A stretch of 49,019 bases of DNA from Methanocorpusculum parvum (GTDB lineage Archaea > Halobacteriota > Methanomicrobia > Methanomicrobiales > Methanocorpusculaceae), in the NCBI GenBank assembly GCA_015063085.1, contig SUTD01000009.1, forward strand, positions 1 to 49,019, read 5' to 3'. The notes under the pieces are model-generated. The model saw only the letters and a list, made by a program, of their open reading frames with translations, was not told the DNA's origin and did not search any database. Shown piece after piece: positions 8,181 to 16,715 of this stretch. Both the position numbers and the translations under genes were made by a program. The first letter of the stretch is position 1, and every line of letters starts with the position of its first letter.

Positions 8181-8786
8181 TCACAGACACCGCTCGTCCT
8201 GAACCGCCGGACAGTAATTGCACAGCGCCTGCGGCAAATCCTTTTCCTTATCCCGGATGGGGCAGAGAATTTCTCCGTTCTCTTCAAGCACCTTCCACCC
8301 TCCCGGAAACGGCATTCCAATTGGATGTCCCGGAAGCCCTGCGATTAACATCGCATATCCGTACACCAGGCGGTAAAAGAATTTTCCCGCAGGATTTCCA
8401 AGACCTGCCTCCGGAGCATTTTTGGAGACTTCTTCTGAAAATGAACTCTCCTCAGCCCGCCCCCAGAACTCATCCCAAAGCTTACGGTCGAGAATTGCGC
8501 CTGTTGCAGCCTTTCCGGATCTCACATCTGCAAGGAATGCATGATACTGACTGAGCAGATCCTGACTGTACGGGCGGTATCTGCTCCGGTACGGTTCGGG
8601 GAGCACTTCCACTTCTCGGCGGATGTTTCCGCCGATTCTCTGGAGATCAAAAATCGTATACTTCTCCAGAGCTTTCTTTATCACCGGCACTGCGTCTTTG
8701 GCTGAACCTGCTGCCAGAAGCTCTGCAGATGTTTCTGCAATCAGCTCTGCAAGCTGTTCCTTTGGATAATCAAAGACGTTGGCCAT
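8181..8786 (-). CDS. DUF2115 (UPF0305) protein, methanogen-restricted
   Basis: A soluble 201-residue protein matching the DUF2115 family, known essentially from methanogens. A helical N-terminal half leads to the conserved FFYRLVYGYAMLIAGLPGHPIGMPFPGG. A C-terminal Cys group follows (CPIRDKEKDLPQALCNYCP, then ERCL), giving four Cys that could bind zinc or an FeS cluster. The function is not known. It is separated by about 78 nt from the downstream DUF4013 gene and is divergent from the DUF475 gene at 8869. Confidence 0.85.
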   Translation of the reverse strand: MANVFDYPKEQLAELIAETSAELLAAGSAKDAVPVIKKALEKYTIFDLQRIGGNIRREVEVLPEPYRSRYRPYSQDLLSQYHAFLADVRSGKAATGAILDRKLWDEFWGRAEESSFSEEVSKNAPEAGLGNPAGKFFYRLVYGYAMLIAGLPGHPIGMPFPGGWKVLEENGEILCPIRDKEKDLPQALCNYCPAVQDERCL

Positions 8787-8868
8787 TTCTCATTGGTTGG
8801 ATGTCCACTATTAAATACTTGTGGTGTGGGAAGTCCTTTATAGTGTCGAAGGCAACATATGAGGTATC

Positions 8869-9840
8869 ATGGATATTCTCTATGCAGTAATTGTAGTGGT
8901 TGGTCTCGTTGTCTTCGAGACTATCGCAAGCATAGACAATGCCATTATTAATGCAGATATTTTATCCACGATGAGTGCGTGGGCAAAGCGATGGTTCTTA
9001 ACCTGGGGTCTGATTATTGCGGTTTTCGGTGTCCGCGGTATCCTGCCGTGGCTGATTATCTGGTTCTCGACTCCGTCTTTGGGACCAATCGGTGCTTTGA
9101 CTGCAACATTCTCGGATGATGCAACAGCAGCAGCCGCGATTGAAGCGAGCGCTCCTTTCCTGCTTTTGGCAGGAGGTATGTTTATGGTTCTTCTGTTCCT
9201 GCACTGGCTTATGGCAGAGCAGAAGAACTGTATTGTTCCAGGAGAACTCGCTCTTTCCAAGCAGGGCCCATGGTTCTATGCGGTTGCAGCCATTCTGCTT
9301 CTGGCAATTGTCTACTTTGCAGTACAGATTAATCCGTTCCTCGGTGTGGCAGCGGTTGCCGGTTCGGCGATTTATTTCGTGATGTCGGGCTTCCGTCTGT
9401 TCGCGGACAAAAAATCCGCTGAGCTGGAAAAAGGCGGCGGCGATTCGAAGGCGGCAAAGCATTCGGATTTAAGCAAGCTCGTCCTTCTCGAAGTTATTGA
9501 TGCATCCTTCTCAGTGGACGGAGTTATCGGCGCATTCGCATTTACGATGTCGGTCCCGCTTATCTTAATCGGTAACGGTATTGGTGCATTTGTTGTTCGT
9601 GAGATGACGATTCGAAACCTCGATACGATTCGAAAGTTCGCCTACCTAAAGAATGGTGCAATGTATTCCATCTTCTGTCTTGGTATCATCATGTGTGCAG
9701 AAGCATTCGGTCTGCATATTCCAATCTGGTTCGCTCCGCTGGTAACCATTATCATCGTTGCAGTCTTCCTTGGACTCTCCATCAGAAAGATTAAGAAAAA
9801 CGATTTCGGTGTCTGCTCAGTTGAGCCGAAAACCGAATAA
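8869..9840 (+). CDS. DUF475 / TerC-like integral membrane protein
   Basis: A 323-residue membrane protein with seven to nine hydrophobic segments. The first segment ends in FETIASIDNAIINADIL, where the acidic residue and Asn-rich stretch resemble the metal-coordinating helix of TerC/LysE-type exporters. A second half repeats this as LLEVIDASFSVDGVIGAFAF. DUF475 proteins are relatives of TerC, some of which export Mn2+; metal export is inference here. The gene has a TATA-like CTTTATAG about 30 nt before the ATG and also GAGGT close to it. An 8-T run directly follows the stop. Confidence 0.85.
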   Translation: MDILYAVIVVVGLVVFETIASIDNAIINADILSTMSAWAKRWFLTWGLIIAVFGVRGILPWLIIWFSTPSLGPIGALTATFSDDATAAAAIEASAPFLLLAGGMFMVLLFLHWLMAEQKNCIVPGELALSKQGPWFYAVAAILLLAIVYFAVQINPFLGVAAVAGSAIYFVMSGFRLFADKKSAELEKGGGDSKAAKHSDLSKLVLLEVIDASFSVDGVIGAFAFTMSVPLILIGNGIGAFVVREMTIRNLDTIRKFAYLKNGAMYSIFCLGIIMCAEAFGLHIPIWFAPLVTIIIVAVFLGLSIRKIKKNDFGVCSVEPKTE

Positions 9841-9841
9841 C

Positions 9842-9849
9842 TTTTTTTT
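9842..9849 (+). terminator. Oligo-T tract between convergent DUF475 and birA genes
   Basis: Eight consecutive T start 2 nt after the TAA of the DUF475 gene. Archaeal RNA polymerase stops at such tracts without needing a hairpin. Only 7 nt separate the two convergent coding regions, so the tract overlaps the 3' end of birA. Confidence 0.55.
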
Positions 9850-10639
9850 ACTGAATCCGAAGCGTAATCTCTCCGGAGACCAGCGTCTTTTCTGTTCCGT
9901 TCTCTAAAATAACCAGCCCGCCGTTTTCGTCAATCCTGACCGCTTCTGCATCATGCCACACAGTATTTTCCAGATAGCGAATCGGTTTTCCCGGAACCGC
10001 AGAGCGTCTGCGGTAGTCATCGATGAACTTCCGCGAAGACAAATCCGCAGATTCTTCCAGAAGATTTTTCAGAATCTCTGCGATGAGCTGATTTCTCGAA
10101 ACCGGCGGCTCATCAAACAAAATACCTGCGGTTTCAGAAATCTCCTCCGGAAATTCCTGTGCAGAAAAGTTTACTCCGACTCCAAGAATCACCGAATCAA
10201 CCGTTTCCCCAGAAAACACTGCTTCGCATGAGATGCCGCAGATTTTCCTGCCGTCCAAAAGAATATCATTTACCCACTTAATCTGAGGCCGCACATCTGA
10301 TACAGCCTCAATCGCCTTACACACAGCAACCGAGGCGGCAGCGGTCACCAGCACCGCATCGGAGAACGCAAGTCCGAGCTTTAAGATAACACTCATATAA
10401 ATGCCGCCTGCAGGCGCAAAGAAACTCTTTCCAAGTCTGCCGCGGCCTTCTGTCTGCGCGTCTGCGATGACGGTTGTTCCATGCAGTGCCTCCTTTGCGA
10501 TACATGCTGCATCTCTGTTTGTGGACTCCGTGATTTCCTTTACTATGATTTCTCCGGAAAAATCAGCCGGAAGGGAGGATTTTATCGCATCCGCTGACAG
10601 AATGTCTGCGTTTTTCCCGCCTTCTGCTGAGTTAGACAT
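9848..10639 (-). CDS. birA: Biotin--[acetyl-CoA-carboxylase/pyruvate carboxylase] ligase
   Basis: This enzyme makes biotinyl-AMP and transfers biotin to a carrier lysine, in methanogens that of pyruvate carboxylase subunit B. The 263-residue protein has the ligase core: ITESTNRDA, the biotinyl-AMP loop GRGRLGK at residues 65-71, and KWVNDILLDGRKICGI. The small C-terminal SH3-like domain ends GEITLRIQ. There is no N-terminal helix-turn-helix, so it should not act as a DNA-binding repressor. It is divergent from the por operon, whose pyruvate product is the substrate of the biotin enzyme, a sensible functional link. Confidence 0.93.
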   Translation of the reverse strand: MSNSAEGGKNADILSADAIKSSLPADFSGEIIVKEITESTNRDAACIAKEALHGTTVIADAQTEGRGRLGKSFFAPAGGIYMSVILKLGLAFSDAVLVTAAASVAVCKAIEAVSDVRPQIKWVNDILLDGRKICGISCEAVFSGETVDSVILGVGVNFSAQEFPEEISETAGILFDEPPVSRNQLIAEILKNLLEESADLSSRKFIDDYRRRSAVPGKPIRYLENTVWHDAEAVRIDENGGLVILENGTEKTLVSGEITLRIQ

Positions 10640-10715
10640 ACATCAGAATAGGTCGTGTAAAGCAATAAGCATTCGGCCTTGTGCACTGTGTCACACAATA
10701 TCAAAGAGTAAGCCT

Positions 10716-10725
10716 CATTATAATT
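10716..10725 (+). promoter_or_regulatory. TATA box of the por operon
   Basis: CATTATAATT lies about 27 nt before the porB start codon at 10749, the distance expected for a leaderless archaeal transcript. No ribosome site precedes the ATG. A second A/T-rich site (AAATAAATAC) is too close to the start to act as a TATA box for it. Confidence 0.5.
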
Positions 10726-10748
10726 CGTGACAAATAAATACTGATTTC

Positions 10749-11639
10749 ATGACGGAAATTCCAAAAGAAGAGATGCTCTTAAAGTGTCCCTCAACCTGTG
10801 CAGGCTGCGGTTCACTCTTAGCACTCCGCTATATCTTAAAAGCAGCAGGAAAAGACACTGTCTTAGTAATTCCTGCATGCTGCAACAGTGTCATTCAGGG
10901 TGTGTACCCGTACATGCTCCACACTGTGCCTGTATATAACATCGCCTTTGCCGCAGCTGCCGCCTGTGCATCCGGTATGAGCGAAGCACTTCGTGCAAAA
11001 GGACAGAAGACCAACGTTATCGTATATGCCGGAGACGGCGGAACTGCAGATATTGGAATTCAGGCACTTTCCGGCGCACTCGAGCGCGGAGAGGACTTCC
11101 TCTACATCTGCTACGACAACGAAGCATACGGAAACACCGGAATGCAGCGCTCAGGCGCTACCCCGCTTGGTGCAATCACCACCACTACTCCGAACGGAAA
11201 GCGCGTTGTCAAGAAGGATCTCGACAGAATCATCGAAGCACACAACCTTCCATACCAGGCAACCGCCTGCGCTTCTTACCCTGCTGACATCTACAACAAG
11301 GTCAAGAAGGCATTATCGATTCCGGGACCGAAGTTCCTCCACATCTTAGCACCGTGCCCGCCGGGATGGAGAACTCCGTCCGAGAAGACTGTCGAAATCG
11401 GAAAGATGGCTGTCAAGAGCGGAATCTGGGTGCTCTGGGAGAAGGAATACGATAAACTCACCATCAGCGCACCGTCCAGAGCTGCAATGAAGAAGCCGAT
11501 GCCGGTCATCGACTACTTAAAAGCTCAGGGAAGATTCAAGAAGGTCGATGAAGAGACTGCCGCACAGATTCAGGCAAACGTCGACAAGAACTTAAAGAAG
11601 ATTGCAGCTGAAGTCAGAATCCAGGAGGAAACAGCATGA
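10749..11639 (+). CDS. porB: Pyruvate:ferredoxin oxidoreductase subunit beta (PorB)
   Basis: PorB is the thiamine diphosphate and FeS subunit of pyruvate synthase, which makes pyruvate from acetyl-CoA, CO2 and reduced ferredoxin in methanogens. Cys13, Cys17 and Cys20 (CPSTCAGC) with a later Cys (ATACASYP) fit the 4Fe-4S site. The TPP/Mg2+ motif is GDGGTADIG (from residue 95) with YDNEAYGNTGMQ. The 296-residue length is normal. The stop overlaps the porA start as ATGA. It is the first gene of four in the order B-A-C-D. Confidence 0.93.
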   Translation: MTEIPKEEMLLKCPSTCAGCGSLLALRYILKAAGKDTVLVIPACCNSVIQGVYPYMLHTVPVYNIAFAAAAACASGMSEALRAKGQKTNVIVYAGDGGTADIGIQALSGALERGEDFLYICYDNEAYGNTGMQRSGATPLGAITTTTPNGKRVVKKDLDRIIEAHNLPYQATACASYPADIYNKVKKALSIPGPKFLHILAPCPPGWRTPSEKTVEIGKMAVKSGIWVLWEKEYDKLTISAPSRAAMKKPMPVIDYLKAQGRFKKVDEETAAQIQANVDKNLKKIAAEVRIQEETA

Positions 11640-12763
11640 GCGATAAACTGGTAATGTCTACCGGAAACAAAGCAGTCGCAGCCGCAGTCAAGATGGCTCA
11701 GCCGACTGTTGTTGCCGCATATCCGATTACCCCGCAGACCGAAGTCATCGAAGCAATCGCAGACTACGTCGAAGGCGGCGAGATGACTGCACGATACATT
11801 CCGGTCGAGTCCGAGCACTCCGCAATGACCGCATGTATCGGTGCTGCAATCACTGGTGTCCGCGTCTTTACTGCAACCAGTTCTCACGGTCTCTTATACA
11901 TGCACGAGATGCTCCACTGGGCAGCAGGCGCAAGACTTCCAATCGTTATGGGACAGGTTAACAGAACCATTGCCCCAGGATGGAACATCTGGGCAGAACA
12001 CTCCGATGCACTCTCCCAGAGAGACACCGGATGGCTTCAGATTTACGTCTCCACTGTTCAGGAAGCATACGATGCAACCTTGATGGCATTCCGCATCGCA
12101 GAAGACAACAGAGTCCTTCTACCCGTCATGATCAATATGGACGGATTCTTACTGTCTCACATCATGCAGCCGTTCGAGATGACTGAGCCGGGAGATTTCA
12201 TCCCGCCAATCCACCTGCCGCACGCAATCGATGTCAACGATCCGCACGGATACGGTGCAATGAGTCCGGCAAACGTCCACTATCAGTTCAGATTCGACAT
12301 GGAAAAATCCATGCGTGCAGCACGCGAAGTCATCGCAGAAACCGAAGCCGAGTTTGCAAAGCGCTTCGGCAGAAGCTACGCACCGGTTGAAGAGTACCGC
12401 TGCGAGGATGCAGAGGTTGTCATCGTTGCGATGGGAACCATGGGTAAGGAAGCAGAAGTCGCAGCCGACCTCTTAAGAGATGAGGGAATCAAGGCAGGCG
12501 TTATGCGCATCCGCTGGCTTAGGCCATTCCCGGAGTTAAACGTTGCCGGAAAAGAGCTCGTTGTCATTGACCGCGACTACTCCTTTGGATTCGGCGGCGT
12601 TATCGCTGGTGAAATTCAGGCACGCTATCCGGAAGCAAAGATTGCCCGCGTAATCGCCGGTCTCGGCGGTCAGGAAGTCACCTTCGAAGATATGGCTGAG
12701 TTTGTCCGCTCAAGAAAGATTGGAACCGAGTTCTGGTTCGGTATTCCGGAGGAGGAGCAGTAA
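11636..12763 (+). CDS. porA: Pyruvate:ferredoxin oxidoreductase subunit alpha (PorA)
   Basis: A 375-residue subunit containing the pyrimidine-binding domain of the 2-oxoacid:acceptor oxidoreductases. It has the usual N-terminal segment AAYPITPQTEVIEAIADYVEGG and the conserved ESEHSAMTACIGAAITGVRVFTA in two adjoining pieces. The TSSHGLLYMHEMLHWAAGARLPIV segment and the VVIVAMGTMGKEAEVA domain follow, the latter equivalent to domain II. PYITPQTE-like sequence and the context of beta, gamma and delta subunits argue for pyruvate rather than 2-oxoglutarate. It overlaps porB (ATGA) and porC (TAATG). Confidence 0.92.
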   Translation: MSDKLVMSTGNKAVAAAVKMAQPTVVAAYPITPQTEVIEAIADYVEGGEMTARYIPVESEHSAMTACIGAAITGVRVFTATSSHGLLYMHEMLHWAAGARLPIVMGQVNRTIAPGWNIWAEHSDALSQRDTGWLQIYVSTVQEAYDATLMAFRIAEDNRVLLPVMINMDGFLLSHIMQPFEMTEPGDFIPPIHLPHAIDVNDPHGYGAMSPANVHYQFRFDMEKSMRAAREVIAETEAEFAKRFGRSYAPVEEYRCEDAEVVIVAMGTMGKEAEVAADLLRDEGIKAGVMRIRWLRPFPELNVAGKELVVIDRDYSFGFGGVIAGEIQARYPEAKIARVIAGLGGQEVTFEDMAEFVRSRKIGTEFWFGIPEEEQ

Positions 12764-13293
12764 TGTACGAGATTCGCATTCACTCAAGAGGCGGTCAGGG
12801 AGGAGTTACTGCTGCTCGTATGATGGCATCCGCTGCTGTCAAGGACGGAAAGTTCGCAACCGCCTGCCCGTTCTACGGAGCAGAGAGACGCGGAGCACCA
12901 ATCGTTTCCTTTGTCAGAATCGATGATGCACCGGTCAGAATCTACTCGCAGATCAGAAAGCCGGATATGATTATTGTCCTCGACCCGACAGTCATGGAGA
13001 CCGTTGATGTCTTAGACGGATTAAAGGAGGGAGGTTCTATCTTCATCAACACTCACGAAGATGTTGAATTCCCGCCGCAGTACAAAGTGTACAAGGCAGA
13101 CTTAACCGGAATTGCTCTTTCCAAGAACCTTGTTGTCGCAGGAAGCCCGATTTTAAACACCCCGGTTATCGGTGCACTTGCAAAACTTGGTCTCTTCACC
13201 CATGAGTCCGGAAAGAAGGCAATCGAAGAAACCTTTGCCGATGTCAGAAACATTGAGGTTGCAGAGAAAGCATTCGAGGAGGTCACCGCATGA
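12763..13293 (+). CDS. porC: Pyruvate:ferredoxin oxidoreductase subunit gamma (PorC)
   Basis: A 176-residue protein starting MYEIRIHSRGGQGGVTAAR, the glycine-rich CoA-interacting signature of the gamma subunit, followed by FYGAERRGAPIVSFVRID. The start overlaps the porA stop by one base, and the stop overlaps the porD start. All four subunits are therefore likely made in fixed proportion from one mRNA. Confidence 0.93.
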   Translation: MYEIRIHSRGGQGGVTAARMMASAAVKDGKFATACPFYGAERRGAPIVSFVRIDDAPVRIYSQIRKPDMIIVLDPTVMETVDVLDGLKEGGSIFINTHEDVEFPPQYKVYKADLTGIALSKNLVVAGSPILNTPVIGALAKLGLFTHESGKKAIEETFADVRNIEVAEKAFEEVTA

Positions 13294-13538
13294 TGCCGAA
13301 GATTACTATCAGCACGCCCAAAGAGGCAGCCATGGGCTTAACCGGTTCATGGAGAACTTTCCGCCCGGTTGTAAACCGCGAGGCATGCAACCGCTGCGGA
13401 ATCTGTGCAATGTACTGCCCGGATGCAGTCATTGATCAGGATACTATGGAGATTGATTTAGTATACTGCAAGGGATGCGGTATCTGTTCCAACGAGTGTC
13501 CGAAGAAGTGTATTGAGATGGTTAGAGAAGAGCACTAA
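13290..13538 (+). CDS. porD: Pyruvate:ferredoxin oxidoreductase subunit delta (PorD), 2[4Fe-4S] ferredoxin
   Basis: This 82-residue ferredoxin subunit passes electrons between PorB and external ferredoxin. Two clusters are visible: CNRCGICAMYCP and CKGCGICSNECP, each C-x2-C-x2-C-x3-C. The start may be ATG 13290 (overlapping the porC stop) or the adjacent in-frame ATG at 13293. A T-rich stretch at about 13557-13574 follows the operon. Confidence 0.94.
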   Translation: MMPKITISTPKEAAMGLTGSWRTFRPVVNREACNRCGICAMYCPDAVIDQDTMEIDLVYCKGCGICSNECPKKCIEMVREEH

Positions 13539-13590
13539 GGCTCTTCACCAATCATTCTCTTTTGTAATTTTTCTCTAGGAGTGAGAGTCT

Positions 13591-13827
13591 ATGAACATGA
13601 GTCCCAGAAAATATAACCATATTTTCCTTGCTGTTCTTGCATTTTCCATCATCCTGTTAGTCGTTGGGATGGTGACGGAAAACATCATACTTTTAGGTGC
13701 AGGATTCCTGATTGCTTTTGGCTCTTTTGTTTTTCGCGTGATTACTTTCCGCTGTCCCTACTGCGGATATTATCTTGGCAGGCGAAGCGGAACATATTGC
13801 CCGCATTGTAAGAAAGATATTGAATGA
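13591..13827 (+). CDS. Small membrane protein with C-terminal zinc ribbon
   Basis: A 78-residue protein with two membrane helices (about residues 10-27 and 31-49) and a C-terminal zinc ribbon formed by CPYCGYYLGRRSGTYCPHC. AGGAG lies upstream at the right distance from ATG 13591. Small proteins of this kind are common in archaea and gut bacteria; function is unknown. The next gene on this strand starts 45 nt downstream. Confidence 0.75.
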   Translation: MNMSPRKYNHIFLAVLAFSIILLVVGMVTENIILLGAGFLIAFGSFVFRVITFRCPYCGYYLGRRSGTYCPHCKKDIE

Positions 13828-13871
13828 CCTAAGTATTCTGGCTGTCTGATTTTTTGGAGACTATAGAACAG

Positions 13872-14432
13872 ATGAAGACATTTTATACCGCTGACAGGCA
13901 GGAGTGGAGACGCTGGCTTCAGGAGCATTTTGAAACGGAAACAGAAATCTGGTTCATTTTTCCGATGAAAGCCGCGAATGAAAAAAGCCTGAGCTATAAT
14001 GATGCGGTAGAAGAGGCTCTCTGTTTCGGCTGGATTGACAGCACCATCAGAAATATTGATGCAGCACATCGGGCACAGCATTTCACCCCGCGGAAAAAAG
14101 GAAGCGGCTACTCACGGCCGAATATTGAGCGTCTCATCCGGCTGGAACAGCAGGGCATGATTCATCCGAAGGTAAGAGCTGAAATCCTCCCCATTATTCA
14201 GATGCCGTATGAGTTCCCGGCAGATATTCTCGAAGCACTGCAGGAAGAGGAAACGGTCTGGAAAAATTATGTGCAGTTTCCCGAACCGTACAAAAGAATC
14301 CGCATCGCCTATATTGATGCCGCACGAAAACGTCCTGCTGAGTTTGAAAAACGCCTGCGGAATTTTATCGCGAAAACCCGGGAGAATAAAATGATTGCCG
14401 GGTATGGCGGGATAGATAAGTACTATTTCTAA
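13872..14432 (+). CDS. YdeI/OmpD-associated family protein
   Basis: A soluble protein of about 186 residues with the features of the YdeI/OmpD-associated family: WRRWLQEHFETETEIWF, SYNDAVEEALCFGWIDSTIR and FTPRKKGSGYSRPNIERL. These are widespread in bacteria and a few archaea; the biochemical role is not known. The ATG at 13872 is preferred, with GGAG upstream; an in-frame TTG at 13854 would add six residues but has no ribosome site. A bacterial origin is possible given the family's distribution (inference). Confidence 0.85.
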   Translation: MKTFYTADRQEWRRWLQEHFETETEIWFIFPMKAANEKSLSYNDAVEEALCFGWIDSTIRNIDAAHRAQHFTPRKKGSGYSRPNIERLIRLEQQGMIHPKVRAEILPIIQMPYEFPADILEALQEEETVWKNYVQFPEPYKRIRIAYIDAARKRPAEFEKRLRNFIAKTRENKMIAGYGGIDKYYF

Positions 14433-14441
14433 AAAAAAAGG

Positions 14442-16022
14442 TTATGCGGACTTGCCGTTTCCGGCAGTCCATGAGAGAATAATTGCCACCACCAGCACAA
14501 TAATCGAGGCAATTACAACTCCGTCTAACATCTGCAGGAATGCAGATGAGTATCCTGCGGCGTCTCCGGAGAGGAAGACGTTCTTTAAGATGTTCACGAT
14601 TCCAATCGAGATGGCCATACCAAGCATACGCGTCGTCGAAAGCGTACCGGATGCCATGCCGTACTCAGCGGCAGTAACGGAATTCATGATGGCTGTACTG
14701 TTCGGTGTCACAAAGATAGCAATACCAAGACCGAACAGCGCCTGAACCGCAATCATACTCCAGACCGCAACACTTTCTCCGCAGAGGAGGAGCACAATCA
14801 TGCCGAGCGTGATAATCACCAGACCGGTCGTTGTTGCAATCTTCGGCGGAGCATTCTTCATCACGCGGTCAACGATCGTCAGAATAAGAGAACCGACACC
14901 GAATGCCGCAACGCTTGCAAAGATAACAGCAGCCGCAAGCCACATGGGTTCGGTGGAAGCAGAGCCCACAAGGAAGCATCCCGCAGCACCGATGACAGTC
15001 AGCACTGCACCTACTGCCATCAGGGATTTTGGCAGCAGATGATCATAGAACTTTCCGGCAACAATCGTGAAGAGAACCAGAATCAGTCCCTGCGTGGTCA
15101 CAATAATTGCTCTTGGAAGCGCATCCGTGATTCCCCAGACATTAGTCATGTAGAGGGAAACAAGAGAACCCATCGAATAGATTGCCACATAGTAGAGCAG
15201 GTTTGCTCCGTTGTTAAACGTAAATGCCCGGTTGTGGAGAATCAGGTTCACCGGAATCAGCGGGTTTTTGTTCTTCGTCTCGTAGAAGAGGAAAACTCCG
15301 AGCAGAACAATTCCTGCAATCAGCATAACAAGAGCTTCGGTGTTCGGCTGCTTGGAGAATCCGTAGAGCGCAAGAGCCATTCCGGCAATGAAGAGAATTG
15401 CGCCGAGCCAGTCGTACCGTCCTTTGTCGGTCGGCTCATCTTTTGGAATGAACGGAAGAGCTAAGATAAAGGAAATCAGAGCAATCGGACAGAGAATAAT
15501 ATACACTGCCTGCCATCCGACAGCATCAGTGAGCGCTCCGGCAAGCAGCGGACCTGCAAGCTGTCCCATGAATACACCGGTCATTGCAACACCGATGGCT
15601 GTACCGCGAAGCTCGACTTTTACTGCGGAAGCAACCAAAGCAACGGCTGTTCCAAACATCAGCGCGTTTCCGATTCCCTCAATCGCTCTCATAATCAAAA
15701 CCATCTCGCCGGTTGTCGAGAAACCGATTCCAAGAGATCCGAATCCGAGCAGAAGAACACCAATGCAGAAGAACAGCTTCTTGCTGAACTTATCCGCCAA
15801 GCGTGCCGCTGGGATTAAGAAAATCGTCGATGTCAGAAGATATACGGTTAAAACCCATCCGTACAGCGACCAGTAGTCAGGCCCAAGCGAGAGACCAAGA
15901 CCGGTCAGCATATTTGGAAGAGCGATGTTTGTAGCTTCCCCGATGAACGGCGGAAGGAAACATGCAATAGCCACGGTGATTGCAATAATATACTGCCGCG
16001 GCGATAAACGCAGTTCACTCAT
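14442..16022 (-). CDS. MFS exporter, EmrB/QacA (DHA2) type
   Basis: A 526-residue membrane protein with about fourteen hydrophobic segments, the number typical of the DHA2 drug:H+ antiporters. Recognisable parts are ATNIALPNMLTGLG in helix 1, the A-motif-like ARLADKFSKKLFF after helix 2, and AVALVASAVKVELRGTAIG. The TATA box of a probably leaderless transcript sits inside a near-palindrome at 16042-16057. Likely role: export of toxic hydrophobic compounds at the cytoplasmic membrane; substrate unknown. Confidence 0.9.
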   Translation of the reverse strand: MSELRLSPRQYIIAITVAIACFLPPFIGEATNIALPNMLTGLGLSLGPDYWSLYGWVLTVYLLTSTIFLIPAARLADKFSKKLFFCIGVLLLGFGSLGIGFSTTGEMVLIMRAIEGIGNALMFGTAVALVASAVKVELRGTAIGVAMTGVFMGQLAGPLLAGALTDAVGWQAVYIILCPIALISFILALPFIPKDEPTDKGRYDWLGAILFIAGMALALYGFSKQPNTEALVMLIAGIVLLGVFLFYETKNKNPLIPVNLILHNRAFTFNNGANLLYYVAIYSMGSLVSLYMTNVWGITDALPRAIIVTTQGLILVLFTIVAGKFYDHLLPKSLMAVGAVLTVIGAAGCFLVGSASTEPMWLAAAVIFASVAAFGVGSLILTIVDRVMKNAPPKIATTTGLVIITLGMIVLLLCGESVAVWSMIAVQALFGLGIAIFVTPNSTAIMNSVTAAEYGMASGTLSTTRMLGMAISIGIVNILKNVFLSGDAAGYSSAFLQMLDGVVIASIIVLVVAIILSWTAGNGKSA

Positions 16023-16041
16023 ACTATGATAGTGGTCTGCG

Positions 16042-16057
16042 GAGGTATATATGCCTC
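16042..16057 (-). promoter_or_regulatory. TATA box within a near-palindrome, promoter of the MFS exporter
   Basis: GAGGTATATATGCCTC, a 16-bp imperfect palindrome with only one asymmetric pair, contains a TATATA core 24-29 nt upstream of the exporter start codon at 16022. A repressor bound here would directly block TBP. No regulator gene is adjacent. Confidence 0.5.
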
Positions 16058-16097
16058 ACGTTTGGACGCCCTCTCCAACATTGAGTAAAAAAGAAAT

Positions 16098-16658
16098 TTA
16101 TTCGGTCAGTTTCTTACCGAATGCCTTTGCCTCTGCGAGGGCTTCCGGCTGACCGGCGACTGCCTTTCTGTCGTGCATCATGTTCTTCCAGAGGAAACCG
16201 CAGTCAGTCCAGCCGAACATACCGCCAAAGATTCCGGCGAGGGTTGCATGCATCGGCTCAACAGTCTCCAGTCCTCCTCCGCCTAAGGTGATAACAGTTG
16301 CAAACTTCTTGTCCTTTGGAAGTCTTGGGGAGAAGTCCGGATTTGCCATTGCGTACATACGGTCGTTGAACTGCAGGAATGGCGCATTCGGGCGTCCGAA
16401 GTAAACCGGCATACCAAATACCACTGCATCGGCTTCTGCGAGTTTTGCGTAGATGTCTGCCATAGCATCCTTCTGCACACAGGTAGTGTTTCCTTCCTTC
16501 TTACAGAATCCGCAGTCAAGGCACGGCTTGATTTCCACATCAGTCAGGCGAATCAGTTCGGTTTCCGCTCCGTTTTCTGCTGCGCCTGCTAAGACATTCT
16601 CAACGAGTGTCTGACCGTTTCCCTTTCTTGGGGATGAGACAAGACCTAATACTTTCAT
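16098..16658 (-). CDS. Flavodoxin-family protein (NADPH-dependent FMN reductase-like)
   Basis: A 186-residue flavodoxin-fold protein. The FMN phosphate loop is GLVSSPRKGNGQT. A Cys group, KPCLDCGFCKKEGNTTC, has the C-x2-C-x2-C-x6-C order of archaeal iron-sulfur flavoproteins. The segment FGMPVYFGRPNAPFLQFNDR follows. The start at 16658 is chosen because the family begins at this Met; the frame runs 17 codons further without similarity. It is divergent from the dipeptidase gene, with only 57 nt between start codons. It is one of three intact proteins of this kind in the window. Confidence 0.87.
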   Translation of the reverse strand: MKVLGLVSSPRKGNGQTLVENVLAGAAENGAETELIRLTDVEIKPCLDCGFCKKEGNTTCVQKDAMADIYAKLAEADAVVFGMPVYFGRPNAPFLQFNDRMYAMANPDFSPRLPKDKKFATVITLGGGGLETVEPMHATLAGIFGGMFGWTDCGFLWKNMMHDRKAVAGQPEALAEAKAFGKKLTE

Positions 16659-16715
16659 GAAATAGTATTGTACAGCAGTCTTAATAAACAAGTTCCTCAA
16701 AACATACATGCAGGT

